In this document: in pieces, positions 1 to 6,562 of the stretch | Numbering within the stretch: the stretch's first letter is position 1 | Layout: every line of letters starts with the position of its first letter | Source of the DNA: Clostridia bacterium | Lineage (GTDB): Bacteria > Bacillota > Clostridia > Christensenellales > Aristaeellaceae | Assembly (NCBI GenBank): GCA_030530315.1 | Contig: JAUMVG010000031.1 | Span: 1-37,380, forward strand | Direction: 5' to 3' | Length of the DNA: 37,380 nt | Program-made: the position numbers and the translations under genes | Notes under the pieces: generated by a model | Databases searched by the model: none | Told to the model about the DNA's origin: nothing | Seen by the model: only the letters and a program-made list of their open reading frames with translations

Positions 1-60
1 TTTCAACATAAATTCTCAATTCCCAATTCTCAATTCTCAATTAATTAAATTCCAAGTTGC
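1..60. repeat. End of a GAGAATT-type heptamer repeat element
   Basis: The 60 bases are a run of 7-bp units (CTCAATT/GAGAATT on the other strand) ended by TTAATTAAATTCCAAGTTG. The reverse complement is nearly identical to 9858-9917, so this is a second copy of that element in inverted orientation, cut by the window edge. It abuts the pyrC stop codon directly. Confidence 0.85.
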
Positions 61-1317
61 TTATGCCATCTGCCAGACGGTCTCGCCCCTGTACAGCGTT
101 TCGACGCATTTGCCGTTCACACGCCAGCCGGCGAAGGGCGTCGCCTTGCCCATGGACAGGAAGCTGTCGGGGTCGACGGCGTATTCGGTATTCAGGTCCC
201 AGAGGGCGAGGCTGGCGTCCGCGCCGGGCCGCAGGGATTCGACGGGCAGGCCGAAGCGCCGCGCCGGGGCGTCCGACATCAGCCGGACCAGCTGCTCCAG
301 CGTGAGCAGCTTCTGCTTTTTGACCAGGTGCGTGTACAGCAGCGGGAAGGCCGTCTCCAGCCCCACGATGCCCATGGCGCTGCCCCTGAGGCCTTTCGCC
401 TTCTCCTCGGCGGCGTGGGGGGCGTGGTCGGTGGCGATCATGTCGATGGTGCCGTCGACGAGGCCCTCCAGCAGCGCCTCCCGGTCGGCGGCGGAGCGCA
501 CCGGGGGATTCATCTTGAAGCGGCCCTCGTCCTGCAGGTCGTCCTCCGTCAGCAGCAGGTAGTGGGGGGCGGTCTCACAGGAGACGTCCAGGCCGTCCCG
601 CTTCGCCCGGCGGATCAGGTCCACGCTCTCCTTCGTGGAGATGTGGCAGACATGGTAGCCGCAGCCGGTTTCCCGCACCAGCTTCAGGTCCCGGGCGATC
701 TGGCCCCACTCGCTCTCAGAGCAGATGCCGGGGATGCCGTGCTCCCGGGCGTAACGGCCGTCGTGGATCACGCCGCCGTGGAGCAGGCGGTTGTCCTCGC
801 AGTGGGCGGCGATCAGCCTGCCCAGCGCTTTGGCCTTCCGCATGGCCGCGCGCATCATGTCGTCCGACTGCACGCCGCGGCCGTCGTCAGAGAAGGCGGC
901 CACGCGGGGGGCCAGGGCCTCCATGTCGGAGAGCTCCGCGCCGGCCTCGCCTCGGGTGATGGCCCCGTAGGGGTGAACGTCGATCGCCGCGTCCCGCTCG
1001 ATCTTCTCCAGCTGGGGAAGAAGGTGTTCCAGGCTGTCGGGCACGGGGTTCAGGTTTGGCATGGCGCACACGCGGACATAGCCGCCCCGGGCCGCCGCCC
1101 GCGTGCCGCTTTTCAGGGTCTCCTTATAGGAAAAGCCCGGCTCGCGCAGATGCACATGAACATCTGTGAAACCGGGCATTGCGTAGAGGGCATTTTCCTC
1201 GGAAACGGGCTTTGCGGCGGGCTCCACGGAAACAATCCGCCCGCCTTCGATGCGGATGTCCGAGGGAACAAACCGCCCGTTAACCAGTGCCATGACGCCT
1301 TCGATCAGTCTCTGCAA
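61..1317 (-). CDS. pyrC: Dihydroorotase (pyrimidine biosynthesis)
   Basis: Cytosolic amidohydrolase that interconverts carbamoyl-aspartate and dihydroorotate, the third step of de novo UMP synthesis. The class I zinc motif DVHVHLREPG lies near residue 55. Other hallmarks are AAHCEDN, CHISTKES and ATDHAPH, the last carrying the catalytic Asp. The ORF stays open upstream to an ATG at 1452, but that stretch is leader. TTG at 1317 has GAGGAGG eight bases before it and gives a normal-length protein of about 418 residues. ATG at 1293 is the other candidate but has a poor ribosome site. The gene is monocistronic here, has its own promoter at 1527-1555, and sits behind a leader with a terminator and PyrR-like loop, so UMP-responsive attenuation is likely. 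It is divergent from the LCP gene. Confidence 0.93.
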   Translation of the reverse strand: MQRLIEGVMALVNGRFVPSDIRIEGGRIVSVEPAAKPVSEENALYAMPGFTDVHVHLREPGFSYKETLKSGTRAAARGGYVRVCAMPNLNPVPDSLEHLLPQLEKIERDAAIDVHPYGAITRGEAGAELSDMEALAPRVAAFSDDGRGVQSDDMMRAAMRKAKALGRLIAAHCEDNRLLHGGVIHDGRYAREHGIPGICSESEWGQIARDLKLVRETGCGYHVCHISTKESVDLIRRAKRDGLDVSCETAPHYLLLTEDDLQDEGRFKMNPPVRSAADREALLEGLVDGTIDMIATDHAPHAAEEKAKGLRGSAMGIVGLETAFPLLYTHLVKKQKLLTLEQLVRLMSDAPARRFGLPVESLRPGADASLALWDLNTEYAVDPDSFLSMGKATPFAGWRVNGKCVETLYRGETVWQMA

Positions 1318-1399
1318 GCCGCGCGCCTCCTCGCTTCGGTGGGCAGTGCCGGGCGCCGCCGGTCTCCGGGCATTCGTCCCGGAATCGCGCCGTCGCCAA

Positions 1400-1425
1400 G
1401 AAAAAACCTGCCCCATTCCGGCAGG
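1400..1425 (-). terminator. Leader terminator (attenuator) before pyrC
   Basis: On the minus strand CCTGCC and GGCAGG form a six-pair GC-rich stem with a seven-base loop, followed directly by six T residues. It lies between the pyrC promoter and its start codon, so it would stop transcription before the gene unless prevented. Confidence 0.7.
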
Positions 1426-1473
1426 ACGCACATGCGCACAGGCGCGCCCCAAGGGGCCCGCGGGTCGCGTATG

Positions 1474-1513
1474 AATAATCTTGCCGGTCTCTCGTACCGA
1501 ATTAAAGATTATC
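1474..1513 (-). promoter_or_regulatory. Candidate PyrR-binding hairpin in the pyrC leader
   Basis: In the pyrC leader GATAATCTT pairs with AAGATTATT to make a nine-pair lower stem. Inside it, CGGT pairs with ACCG around an ACGAGAG loop. The inner sequence TTTAATTCGGT...ACCGGCAAG resembles the clear PyrR site at 29057-29085 (TTTAAGTCGAT...GGTCGCCAAGG) in order and spacing. The loop differs from the ARUCCNGNGAGGYU consensus, so this is a variant, not a textbook match. Confidence 0.55.
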
Positions 1514-1526
1514 TTTATCGTGGGGT

Positions 1527-1555
1527 ATTTTAGCCCTTTTGCGGGGAAATGTCAA
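1527..1555 (-). promoter_or_regulatory. Vegetative promoter for pyrC
   Basis: TTGACA at 1555-1550 and TAAAAT at 1532-1527 on the minus strand are separated by exactly 17 bases. Transcription would start near 1520, just upstream of the leader hairpin. Confidence 0.85.
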
Positions 1556-1678
1556 TTATGGGTGTGTGAATCACCGAATCTTATCAGAGATGGCGGGGGG
1601 CGAGGGAAAAAGACGCCAATTTGCCGCGAAAGTCAAGATATTGTCATCTTTCCGGGCGGGTTGACCGGTGATTTGCGA

Positions 1679-1707
1679 TTGCAGAAGGGCGCTTTTGCCG
1701 CTATAAT
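1679..1707 (+). promoter_or_regulatory. Vegetative promoter for the LCP gene
   Basis: TTGCAG at 1679-1684 and TATAAT at 1702-1707 are 17 bases apart. The predicted start near 1714 gives a short leader with AGGAGG at 1730-1735. Confidence 0.8.
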
Positions 1708-1746
1708 GTCATCATATATTATTATACTCAGGAGGAAGTCTGAAAA

Positions 1747-3195
1747 TTGGCATACGGAAATGATTACGACAGCGGCAGCCGCGTCGAGCCCGGCATCAGC
1801 CGCAGGCCCGCTTCTTCCGGGCAGCGCAGCGGCGGCGCGCGCCCCGCGGGATATACCTCCGGATCGCGCCAGCCCCAGCGCGGCACCTCCAGCCAGAGGT
1901 CCGCTTCAGGCCAGCGCGGCTATTCCAGCCGTCCCGCGTCCTCCGGCCAGCGCAGCGCCAGCCGCGGGACCTCCGGCCAGAGGTCCGCTTCAGGCCAGCG
2001 CGGCTATTCCAGCCGGCCCACGTCCGCCCGTCAGGGCTCCGGCGGCAGCCGCCGCAGCTCCGGCGGACGCAAGTCCCCGAACCGCTTCCCGCTGTTCGCG
2101 GTAGCGGCGGTGCTGGTGGTCGTGCTGATCCTGGTGATCGCCAAGCCCTTCGGCCGCCCGGCCCAGGATCCCGTGACAGACGGCCCCGCGGTGCCCGCCT
2201 CCAACGAGGTCCAGACCGCCAGCCCGGCGGCGCAGAGCGTTCCCGAGGACGACGTGCCCCAGTATGACAACCTGGAGGACCAGCTGGCCGACTCGGAGTA
2301 TGACGTGGGCAGCCTGTCCGCCGAGCAGATGGCGACGGTCACCGACCTGCGCATGAACACCAGCCTGCCCGGAGAGTGGATGAACGTGCTGCTGCTGGGC
2401 ACTGACGAGCGCACCCTGAGCGACAGCGCCCGCACCGACGCCATGCTGATCTGCTCCATCAACCGCAGTACCGGCGAGGTGAAGCTGGCGTCCATCATGC
2501 GCGACCTGGCTATCGAGTACACCGACATCGGCCAGTGGAACGGCACCTACCGCATCAACGCCGCCAACTACTTCGGCGGCCCCAACCTGGCCATGCGCAC
2601 CGTGAACGAGAAGTTCAACCTGAACATCCAGTACTACGCGATGGTCAACTTCTTCGGCTTCCAGAAGATCGCCCAGCGCCTCGGCGGCATCGACATCGAT
2701 ATCACCGAGGAGGAGATGAACAAGATCAACATCATGATCGTCCGGCAGGCCAAGGCCGCCGCCGCCGCGGGCATCGACGAGTCTGACCAGGAGAACGTGT
2801 ACCTGGAGACCTACGGCCCCAACACCCACCTGAACGGACGCCAGACCCTGGCCTATGCCCGCATCCGAAAGCTGAGCGGCGGCGACGCCATGCGCACCGA
2901 GCGCCAGCGCAAAGTGCTGCAGAAGCTGCTGGAGAAGATGAAGCAGCTGGACGCGATGCAGCTGGCCGCCCTTGCCACGGACATGTTCGACCAGGTCAAG
3001 ACCAACCTGCCCTTCGACGACATCTTCCAGATCGCCATGCAGGTCAGCACCAACGGCCTGCCCTCCATCAAGTCCATGTACCTGCCCATGTCCGGCACCT
3101 ACAAGGAGGAGACCCGGAACAACCAGTCCATGTTGTACGACTGCGACTTCGCCACCAACGCGCTGCAGCTGTACAACTTCATCTACGAGCAGTAA
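1747..3195 (+). CDS. LytR-CpsA-Psr (LCP) family cell-wall ligase
   Basis: LCP proteins move lipid-linked glycopolymers such as teichoic acid or capsule onto peptidoglycan at the outer membrane face. Residues 1-113 are a basic, Ser/Gly/Gln/Arg-rich cytoplasmic tail. Residues 114-132 are the single membrane anchor, followed by a low-complexity linker. The LCP domain starts near residue 212 with NVLLLGTDER, then RTDAMLI and IMRD, and later YARIRK...RTERQ. These supply the conserved Asp and Arg residues that bind the pyrophosphate lipid and metal. There is no LytR_C domain. The start is TTG with AGGAGG eleven bases upstream. The tail is much longer than usual and contains a DNA duplication (1885-2015). 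The exact polymer substrate cannot be told. Confidence 0.9.
   Translation: MAYGNDYDSGSRVEPGISRRPASSGQRSGGARPAGYTSGSRQPQRGTSSQRSASGQRGYSSRPASSGQRSASRGTSGQRSASGQRGYSSRPTSARQGSGGSRRSSGGRKSPNRFPLFAVAAVLVVVLILVIAKPFGRPAQDPVTDGPAVPASNEVQTASPAAQSVPEDDVPQYDNLEDQLADSEYDVGSLSAEQMATVTDLRMNTSLPGEWMNVLLLGTDERTLSDSARTDAMLICSINRSTGEVKLASIMRDLAIEYTDIGQWNGTYRINAANYFGGPNLAMRTVNEKFNLNIQYYAMVNFFGFQKIAQRLGGIDIDITEEEMNKINIMIVRQAKAAAAAGIDESDQENVYLETYGPNTHLNGRQTLAYARIRKLSGGDAMRTERQRKVLQKLLEKMKQLDAMQLAALATDMFDQVKTNLPFDDIFQIAMQVSTNGLPSIKSMYLPMSGTYKEETRNNQSMLYDCDFATNALQLYNFIYEQ
1885..2015 (+). repeat. Direct repeat inside the LCP cytoplasmic tail
   Basis: A 47-base segment at 1885-1931 recurs at 1969-2015 with one difference I can see. 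The period is 84 bases, which keeps frame and duplicates the peptide RSASGQRGYSSRP. Such a repeat can change copy number by slippage or recombination. Confidence 0.85.
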
Positions 3196-3220
3196 GCCGC
3201 CCTCGACCGCAGGGCAGGTA

Positions 3221-3305
3221 CTTCTTCGCTTCGCTCAGAATGGCGGTGAAGGCGTCGCCGTTCCGGGAGAAGACGTGGCGAAGCGCCGGACTGAGGCCGA
3301 AGGAT
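3221..3305. repeat. Imperfect inverted-repeat element
   Basis: CTTCTTCGCTTCGCTCAG at 3221-3238 is mirrored by CTGAGGCCGAAGGAT at 3291-3305 across about 50 bases. I recall TTCGCTTCGCTCAGAATG-like ends from dispersed intergenic repeats in gut Firmicutes, but that is from memory. With flanks it fills most of the gap between the LCP gene and the terminator at 3377. Confidence 0.4.
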
Positions 3306-3376
3306 CTCCGCAGCATTCATCATTGACAATTGCGCTGAAAAGAGAAGCGGGCCTGACCAAACCCGCGGAGCACGAA

Positions 3377-3424
3377 AAAGGGGACTGCCCGAGTGGCTGA
3401 TTTGCCGCCCGCGCAGTCCCTTTG
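3377..3424 (-). terminator. Bidirectional terminator between convergent genes
   Basis: GGGACTGC at 3381-3388 pairs with GCAGTCCC at 3413-3420 around a 24-base loop. Reading leftwards the stem is followed by CCTTTTTC, a good T tract for the minus-strand anti-sigma gene. Rightwards only TTTG follows, so it is weaker for the LCP gene. Confidence 0.75.
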
Positions 3425-3449
3425 TCGCGCTTATGTCGCCGCCCCTGCC

Positions 3450-4271
3450 TCACCAGCACACCGGGCAGCGCTGCTTGCCGAGCTTTTCACAGTACAGCAC
3501 GGTGTATACGCGCGCGTCCTTCATGGCCATGCACTCCTGCTCCTTGTGGTAATACTGGCCCATGGGCGTGGCCCAGCAGGGCTCAAAGGTGCTCGCGGGG
3601 ACACACACCGGGCAGGGCCCCTTGCCGGTGCCCTCCGCGACGGCGGGGGAGCAGCCCTCGGCGTTCAGCATGCCGGAGCAGTCCCGGACAAGGTGATAAT
3701 ACATTCCCTTCCCGGTGCAGTAGAACCAAAGGCGGGGGACCCGGTCGGCGTCCACACACACCGGACAGGGCAGCTTGCTGCTGATCCAGGCGTAGTCCCA
3801 CGACAGGGGATAGGCGTTGTGCATGCCGCCACAGTGCTCGTCGATGTGAAAGTATTTGCCTCCCTGGGTGGCGTAATAGACCTGATCCGCAGGGTATTCC
3901 TCCTGCCGGGAGCCGCCCGACCGGGTCTCCGAGAGCGCCTCCGCCGTTTCTGCCGGGGCCTCCTCCGGCCAGGGCAGATCCGTCTCTTCCACTGGGTTCT
4001 CCTGCGGGGCGGACGCCTCGCCGATGGCGCCGCCCCGGGGCGCGGTCGCCACGCGGTCCACCCTGGGGGCCAGCATTGTGCCGGCGGCCAGTGCGAGCGC
4101 GGCGAACAGCACGGTCACGGTCGCGGCTACGCACACTGCGGTCATTATCTTGTGTCTCTGTTTCACAGCCATGTCTCCTCTCCTGAAGGCCTGCTCGACG
4201 CGGGCCGTAAGTTCCGGGGGCGCTTCCGTGAACGCGCGGTCAAGGTGCTTCAAAGCGGCGTTGTCCTTCAT
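3450..4271 (-). CDS. Membrane anti-sigma-like protein with three extracytoplasmic His/Cys metal-site repeats
   Basis: Probable regulator of the ECF sigma factor encoded just upstream: its ATG overlaps the sigma stop codon as ATGA, a sign of translational coupling. Residues 1-41 are cytoplasmic and helix-prone. Residues 42-64 are one membrane segment, and 65-130 are an acidic, Pro-rich linker. The outer part holds three copies of a 41-residue module. Each has Tyr/Trp, Gly, Tyr-His and Cys, and ends in CPVC. The ligand pattern H-x4-C-x21-C-x2-C is identical in all three (H142/C147/C169/C172, H193/C198/C220/C223, H242/C247/C269/C272). This resembles Ada-type zinc sites found fused to various proteins. 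No ZAS motif (HxxxCxxC) occurs in the cytoplasmic part, so the sigma-binding mode is inferred from context. A metal, redox or thiol-reactive signal is plausible. Confidence 0.75.
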   Translation of the reverse strand: MKDNAALKHLDRAFTEAPPELTARVEQAFRRGDMAVKQRHKIMTAVCVAATVTVLFAALALAAGTMLAPRVDRVATAPRGGAIGEASAPQENPVEETDLPWPEEAPAETAEALSETRSGGSRQEEYPADQVYYATQGGKYFHIDEHCGGMHNAYPLSWDYAWISSKLPCPVCVDADRVPRLWFYCTGKGMYYHLVRDCSGMLNAEGCSPAVAEGTGKGPCPVCVPASTFEPCWATPMGQYYHKEQECMAMKDARVYTVLYCEKLGKQRCPVCW

Positions 4272-4741
4272 ACTCTGTCACCTCCGTCCAGCAGCTCGCG
4301 CAGGGCGCGCCGGGCCTGGTGCAGCCGGGATGTCACCAGCCCCGGCGGCAGCTTCAGCGTCAGGGCGATCTCCTTGATGGAGTAGCCCTCCAGGTGGTGC
4401 AGCACCAGCGGCAGCCGGTACTTCTCCGGCAGTCGCCGCAGGGCCAGGCGCAGCTGCAGGTCCTCGCAGAGCCGGTCTTCCTGGGCGATTTCGACGTCCA
4501 GGGGCAGCGGCCCGCGCCTTCGCCGGCGGATCGCGCTCCGGCATTCGTTCACCAGTATGCTCATGAGCCACGGCTCGAGCCGGTCCGGGTTGTTGAGCTG
4601 GTCCTTCTTCAGCCAGCCCCTGAACACCGCCTCCTGCACCGCGTCCAGGCTGTCCTCCTGCCGCCAAAGCATGGCTTGGGCCACGCGGTACAGCCGGCCC
4701 TCCAGGGCGCGCACGCGGCGGATGTACTCCTGGTCGTTCAT
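4268..4741 (-). CDS. ECF-family RNA polymerase sigma factor
   Basis: Small group IV sigma factor, 157 residues. Region 2 spans about residues 8-75 with DSLDAVQEAVFRGW and an Arg-rich end (AIRRRRRG). Region 4 spans about 95-150 with LPEKYRLPLVLHHLEGYSI, a helix-turn-helix and SRLHQARRAL. It would direct polymerase to its own regulon when released from the partner encoded immediately downstream. Only a short linker separates the two regions, as in SigW/SigV-like ECF factors. The ATG at 4741 has GGAG nine bases upstream. The target genes cannot be deduced, and no clear second copy of its own upstream region was seen in the window. Confidence 0.93.
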   Translation of the reverse strand: MNDQEYIRRVRALEGRLYRVAQAMLWRQEDSLDAVQEAVFRGWLKKDQLNNPDRLEPWLMSILVNECRSAIRRRRRGPLPLDVEIAQEDRLCEDLQLRLALRRLPEKYRLPLVLHHLEGYSIKEIALTLKLPPGLVTSRLHQARRALRELLDGGDRV

Positions 4742-4809
4742 GGAAACACGCTCCAGTATCGCAAAGTGACGCCACTCCCCGCCGGCTCGCGAGCCGACGG
4801 CGATCGATT

Positions 4810-4815
4810 GTTATA
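4810..4815 (-). promoter_or_regulatory. Possible extended -10 promoter for the sigma operon
   Basis: On the minus strand TGTTATAAC gives an extended -10 (TG-n-TATAAC) about 70 bases before the ECF start. No TTGACA-like -35 lies 17 bases upstream. An ECF-type autoregulatory promoter could also be present but was not recognised. Confidence 0.35.
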
Positions 4816-4893
4816 ACACCTGTAAGACGAACGGGAGAGGGGGAATATTGAAGGGGAATCGAGATTTAACATTGGCGCGGAACGGCCGTACCC

Positions 4894-4928
4894 AAAAAGA
4901 AAAGACCGCCCCGGGATCGGGACGGTCT
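4894..4928 (-). terminator. Intrinsic terminator of the zinc-ribbon gene
   Basis: AGACCG and CGGTCT, extended by four inner pairs, form a stem with a short GATCC loop at 4903-4928. On the minus strand it is followed by TTTTCTTTTT. It lies 20 bases past the stop of the 4948-5145 gene and insulates the sigma operon. Confidence 0.88.
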
Positions 4929-4947
4929 CCCCGCGCGAAGGCCGGCT

Positions 4948-5145
4948 TTACGCCTCCGCGGGTTTGCGGGGCTGGGGCGTCAGCTGCTCCTCGGCCTTGA
5001 ACACGTAGCCGCAGTCGCAGGCGGTGTCCTCGATGATGCGTCCGCGGCGGGTGAACACCTCCACCGTTTCGCCGCAGGCGGGGCAGGTCCGCTCCTCCAG
5101 GATGGGTGTCTTGTGCTTGGCCTCGCAGCCGTCCATGATCGCCAT
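4948..5145 (-). CDS. Small zinc-ribbon protein, function unknown
   Basis: A 65-residue protein with CPAC at residues 21-24 and CDC at 43-45, a spacing that fits one zinc ribbon, plus an extra Cys at position 7. No membrane segment or catalytic motif is seen. The reading frame is open further upstream to 5277, but ATG at 5145 has AAGGAGG eight bases before it and is clearly the start. The gene is monocistronic, divergent from the sugar transporter operon, and followed by a strong terminator. I do not recognise the family. It could be a small regulator or a metal-binding accessory protein. Confidence 0.8.
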   Translation of the reverse strand: MAIMDGCEAKHKTPILEERTCPACGETVEVFTRRGRIIEDTACDCGYVFKAEEQLTPQPRKPAEA

Positions 5146-5270
5146 GCTCACAACCTCCTTTTCATAATAGAGGATTTCAAAGAAATGATAGCATGATTCC
5201 CGGGGAAAGTCAAAGGGGAGGCGGGGAAACGTGCCGCAAGAAATAATAAATTTGTCAAATACTGTGCCTA

Positions 5271-5299
5271 TTGACAAACACGGACAAAAAAACTATAAT
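5271..5299 (+). promoter_or_regulatory. Strong vegetative promoter for the sugar transporter operon
   Basis: TTGACA at 5271-5276 and TATAAT at 5294-5299 match consensus exactly with a 17-base spacer. The predicted start is near 5306. No operator palindrome over the promoter was obvious. Confidence 0.92.
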
Positions 5300-5352
5300 G
5301 TCATTGGCTTATCTGACACATATATTATAAAGGATTGGCTTTGGATTACTGG

Positions 5353-5369
5353 CAGGCGCACCGCGCCTG
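5353..5369 (+). other. 5' UTR hairpin upstream of the binding-protein gene
   Basis: CAGGCGC-ACC-GCGCCTG is a perfect seven-pair stem with a three-base loop, ending about 11 bases before AGGAGG. It may stabilise the mRNA of this abundant protein or tune its translation. Confidence 0.6.
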
Positions 5370-5394
5370 TTGGAAATAAAAGGAGGTTTACCCC

Positions 5395-6315
5395 ATGAAG
5401 AAAGTTCTCGTTCTGGTCCTTGCTCTGGCCATGGTGCTGGGCTGCACCGCGGCGATGGCCGATAAGATCGGCTACACCTGCATGGACGGCACCAACCCCT
5501 TCTTTGTCGCGCTGGAAGGCTCCATCCGTGAGGTCGTTGAGGCCAACGGCGACGAGCTGATCTCCCTGGATCCCCAGAACAGCAATGAAAAGCAGCTGGC
5601 TCTGGTCGAGGACATGATCTCCCAGGGCATCGTGGCCATCTTCGTCAACCCCGTTGACCGCGACGGCATCACCCCCGCTCTGGACGCTCTGGAAGCCGCT
5701 GGCATCCCGATGTTCGGCTTCGACACTGAAGTGACCGACATGGACAAGCTGGTCACCTACGCGGGCTCCGATAACTACAACGCCGGCTATGTCTGCGGCG
5801 TGGACCTGGCTGAGAAGTGCCCCGATGGCGGCCCCATCATCGTTCTGGATTCCCCGACCATGCAGTCCGTCGTGGACCGCACCGACGGCTTCCTGGCCGC
5901 TATCGAAGAGAAGGCTCCCGGCAAGTTCGAGGTTGTCGCGCAGATCGACTGCATGGGCAACCAGGAGCAGGGCAACCTGAACGGCACCGACGCTCTGACC
6001 GCCCATCCCGACGCTGTCGCCATCTTCGGCGGCAACGATCCCACCGCTCTGGGTGCCCAGGCTGCTGCCGAAGCCGCTCAGTCCAGCGCTCTGATCTACG
6101 GCGTTGACGGCTCTCCCGACATCAAGGCTCTGATCGCCGAGGGCAAGGTCACCGGCACCGGCGCTCAGTCCCCCATGACCATCGGCAAGACCATCGCCGA
6201 GCTGTACTATCAGTGGAAGGCTGATCCCGACAGCGTCGAGGATCGCTATCCCATCGAGACCTTCATGATCAACAGCGACAACATCGACGAGTACAACAAC
6301 GGCGGCTGGCAATAA
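5395..6315 (+). CDS. Sugar ABC transporter substrate-binding protein (RbsB-like)
   Basis: Extracellular pentose/hexose-binding protein of the periplasmic-binding fold type I (Peripla_BP_4) that delivers sugar to the ATPase and permease encoded next. Residues 1-22 are a signal peptide. VLGC at 14-17 could be a lipobox, or AMA at 20-22 a signal peptidase I site. The mature start DKIGYTCMDGTNPFF and the segment NPVDRDGITPALDALEAAGIP are typical of the RbsB group. Later GGNDPTALGAQAAAEAA and GVDGSPDIKALIAEG form the second lobe. The length, 306 residues, is normal. The start has AGGAGG eight bases upstream and a consensus promoter. The adjacent lyxose isomerase suggests a pentose ligand. Codons differ slightly from the neighbours (more GCT), as expected for high expression. 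Confidence 0.92.
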   Translation: MKKVLVLVLALAMVLGCTAAMADKIGYTCMDGTNPFFVALEGSIREVVEANGDELISLDPQNSNEKQLALVEDMISQGIVAIFVNPVDRDGITPALDALEAAGIPMFGFDTEVTDMDKLVTYAGSDNYNAGYVCGVDLAEKCPDGGPIIVLDSPTMQSVVDRTDGFLAAIEEKAPGKFEVVAQIDCMGNQEQGNLNGTDALTAHPDAVAIFGGNDPTALGAQAAAEAAQSSALIYGVDGSPDIKALIAEGKVTGTGAQSPMTIGKTIAELYYQWKADPDSVEDRYPIETFMINSDNIDEYNNGGWQ

Positions 6316-6389
6316 GCCGAAGCCTGAGTTTACCGGCGCACTCGAACAGCTCCATCCCCCGGGACGGGCTGCTTGAGGTCGCCTGACGC

Positions 6390-6425
6390 AAAGGGCTTTG
6401 TTCTCAGCGAGGGCAAAGCCCTTTT
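6390..6425 (+). terminator. Intercistronic terminator/hairpin after the binding-protein gene
   Basis: AAAGGGCTTTG at 6390-6400 pairs perfectly with CAAAGCCCTTT at 6414-6424, followed by only a short T run. Partial termination here would make more binding protein than ATPase and permease, a common arrangement. Confidence 0.75.
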
Positions 6426-6448
6426 GCGAATGTCATGCTGCTGTTCCC

Positions 6449-6517
6449 GTAGGGGTGGCGATGCGCCGCCCGCCCGCCTCGGGCGTGGCGCGGCGGACGC
6501 CGGATCGGCGCCCCTAC
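6449..6517. repeat. GTAGGGG...CCCCTAC hairpin element
   Basis: GTAGGGGTGGCG at the left is mirrored by CGGCGCCCCTAC at the right, and the interior is GC-rich and self-complementary (GCGCCGCCCG / CGGGCGTGGCGC). The element lies between the binding-protein terminator and the ATPase gene. It looks like a mobile or dispersed hairpin repeat. No second copy is in this window. Confidence 0.6.
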
Positions 6518-6562
6518 ATCGTGGCTGATTCCAGTGAAAACAAGAAACGGTGGTGAAACCCA

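Noticed and set aside
1481-2104. 207-codon plus-strand frame across the LCP promoter
   Set aside because: It spans the promoter and continues in the wrong frame of the LCP gene. The Ala/Pro-rich product is an artefact.
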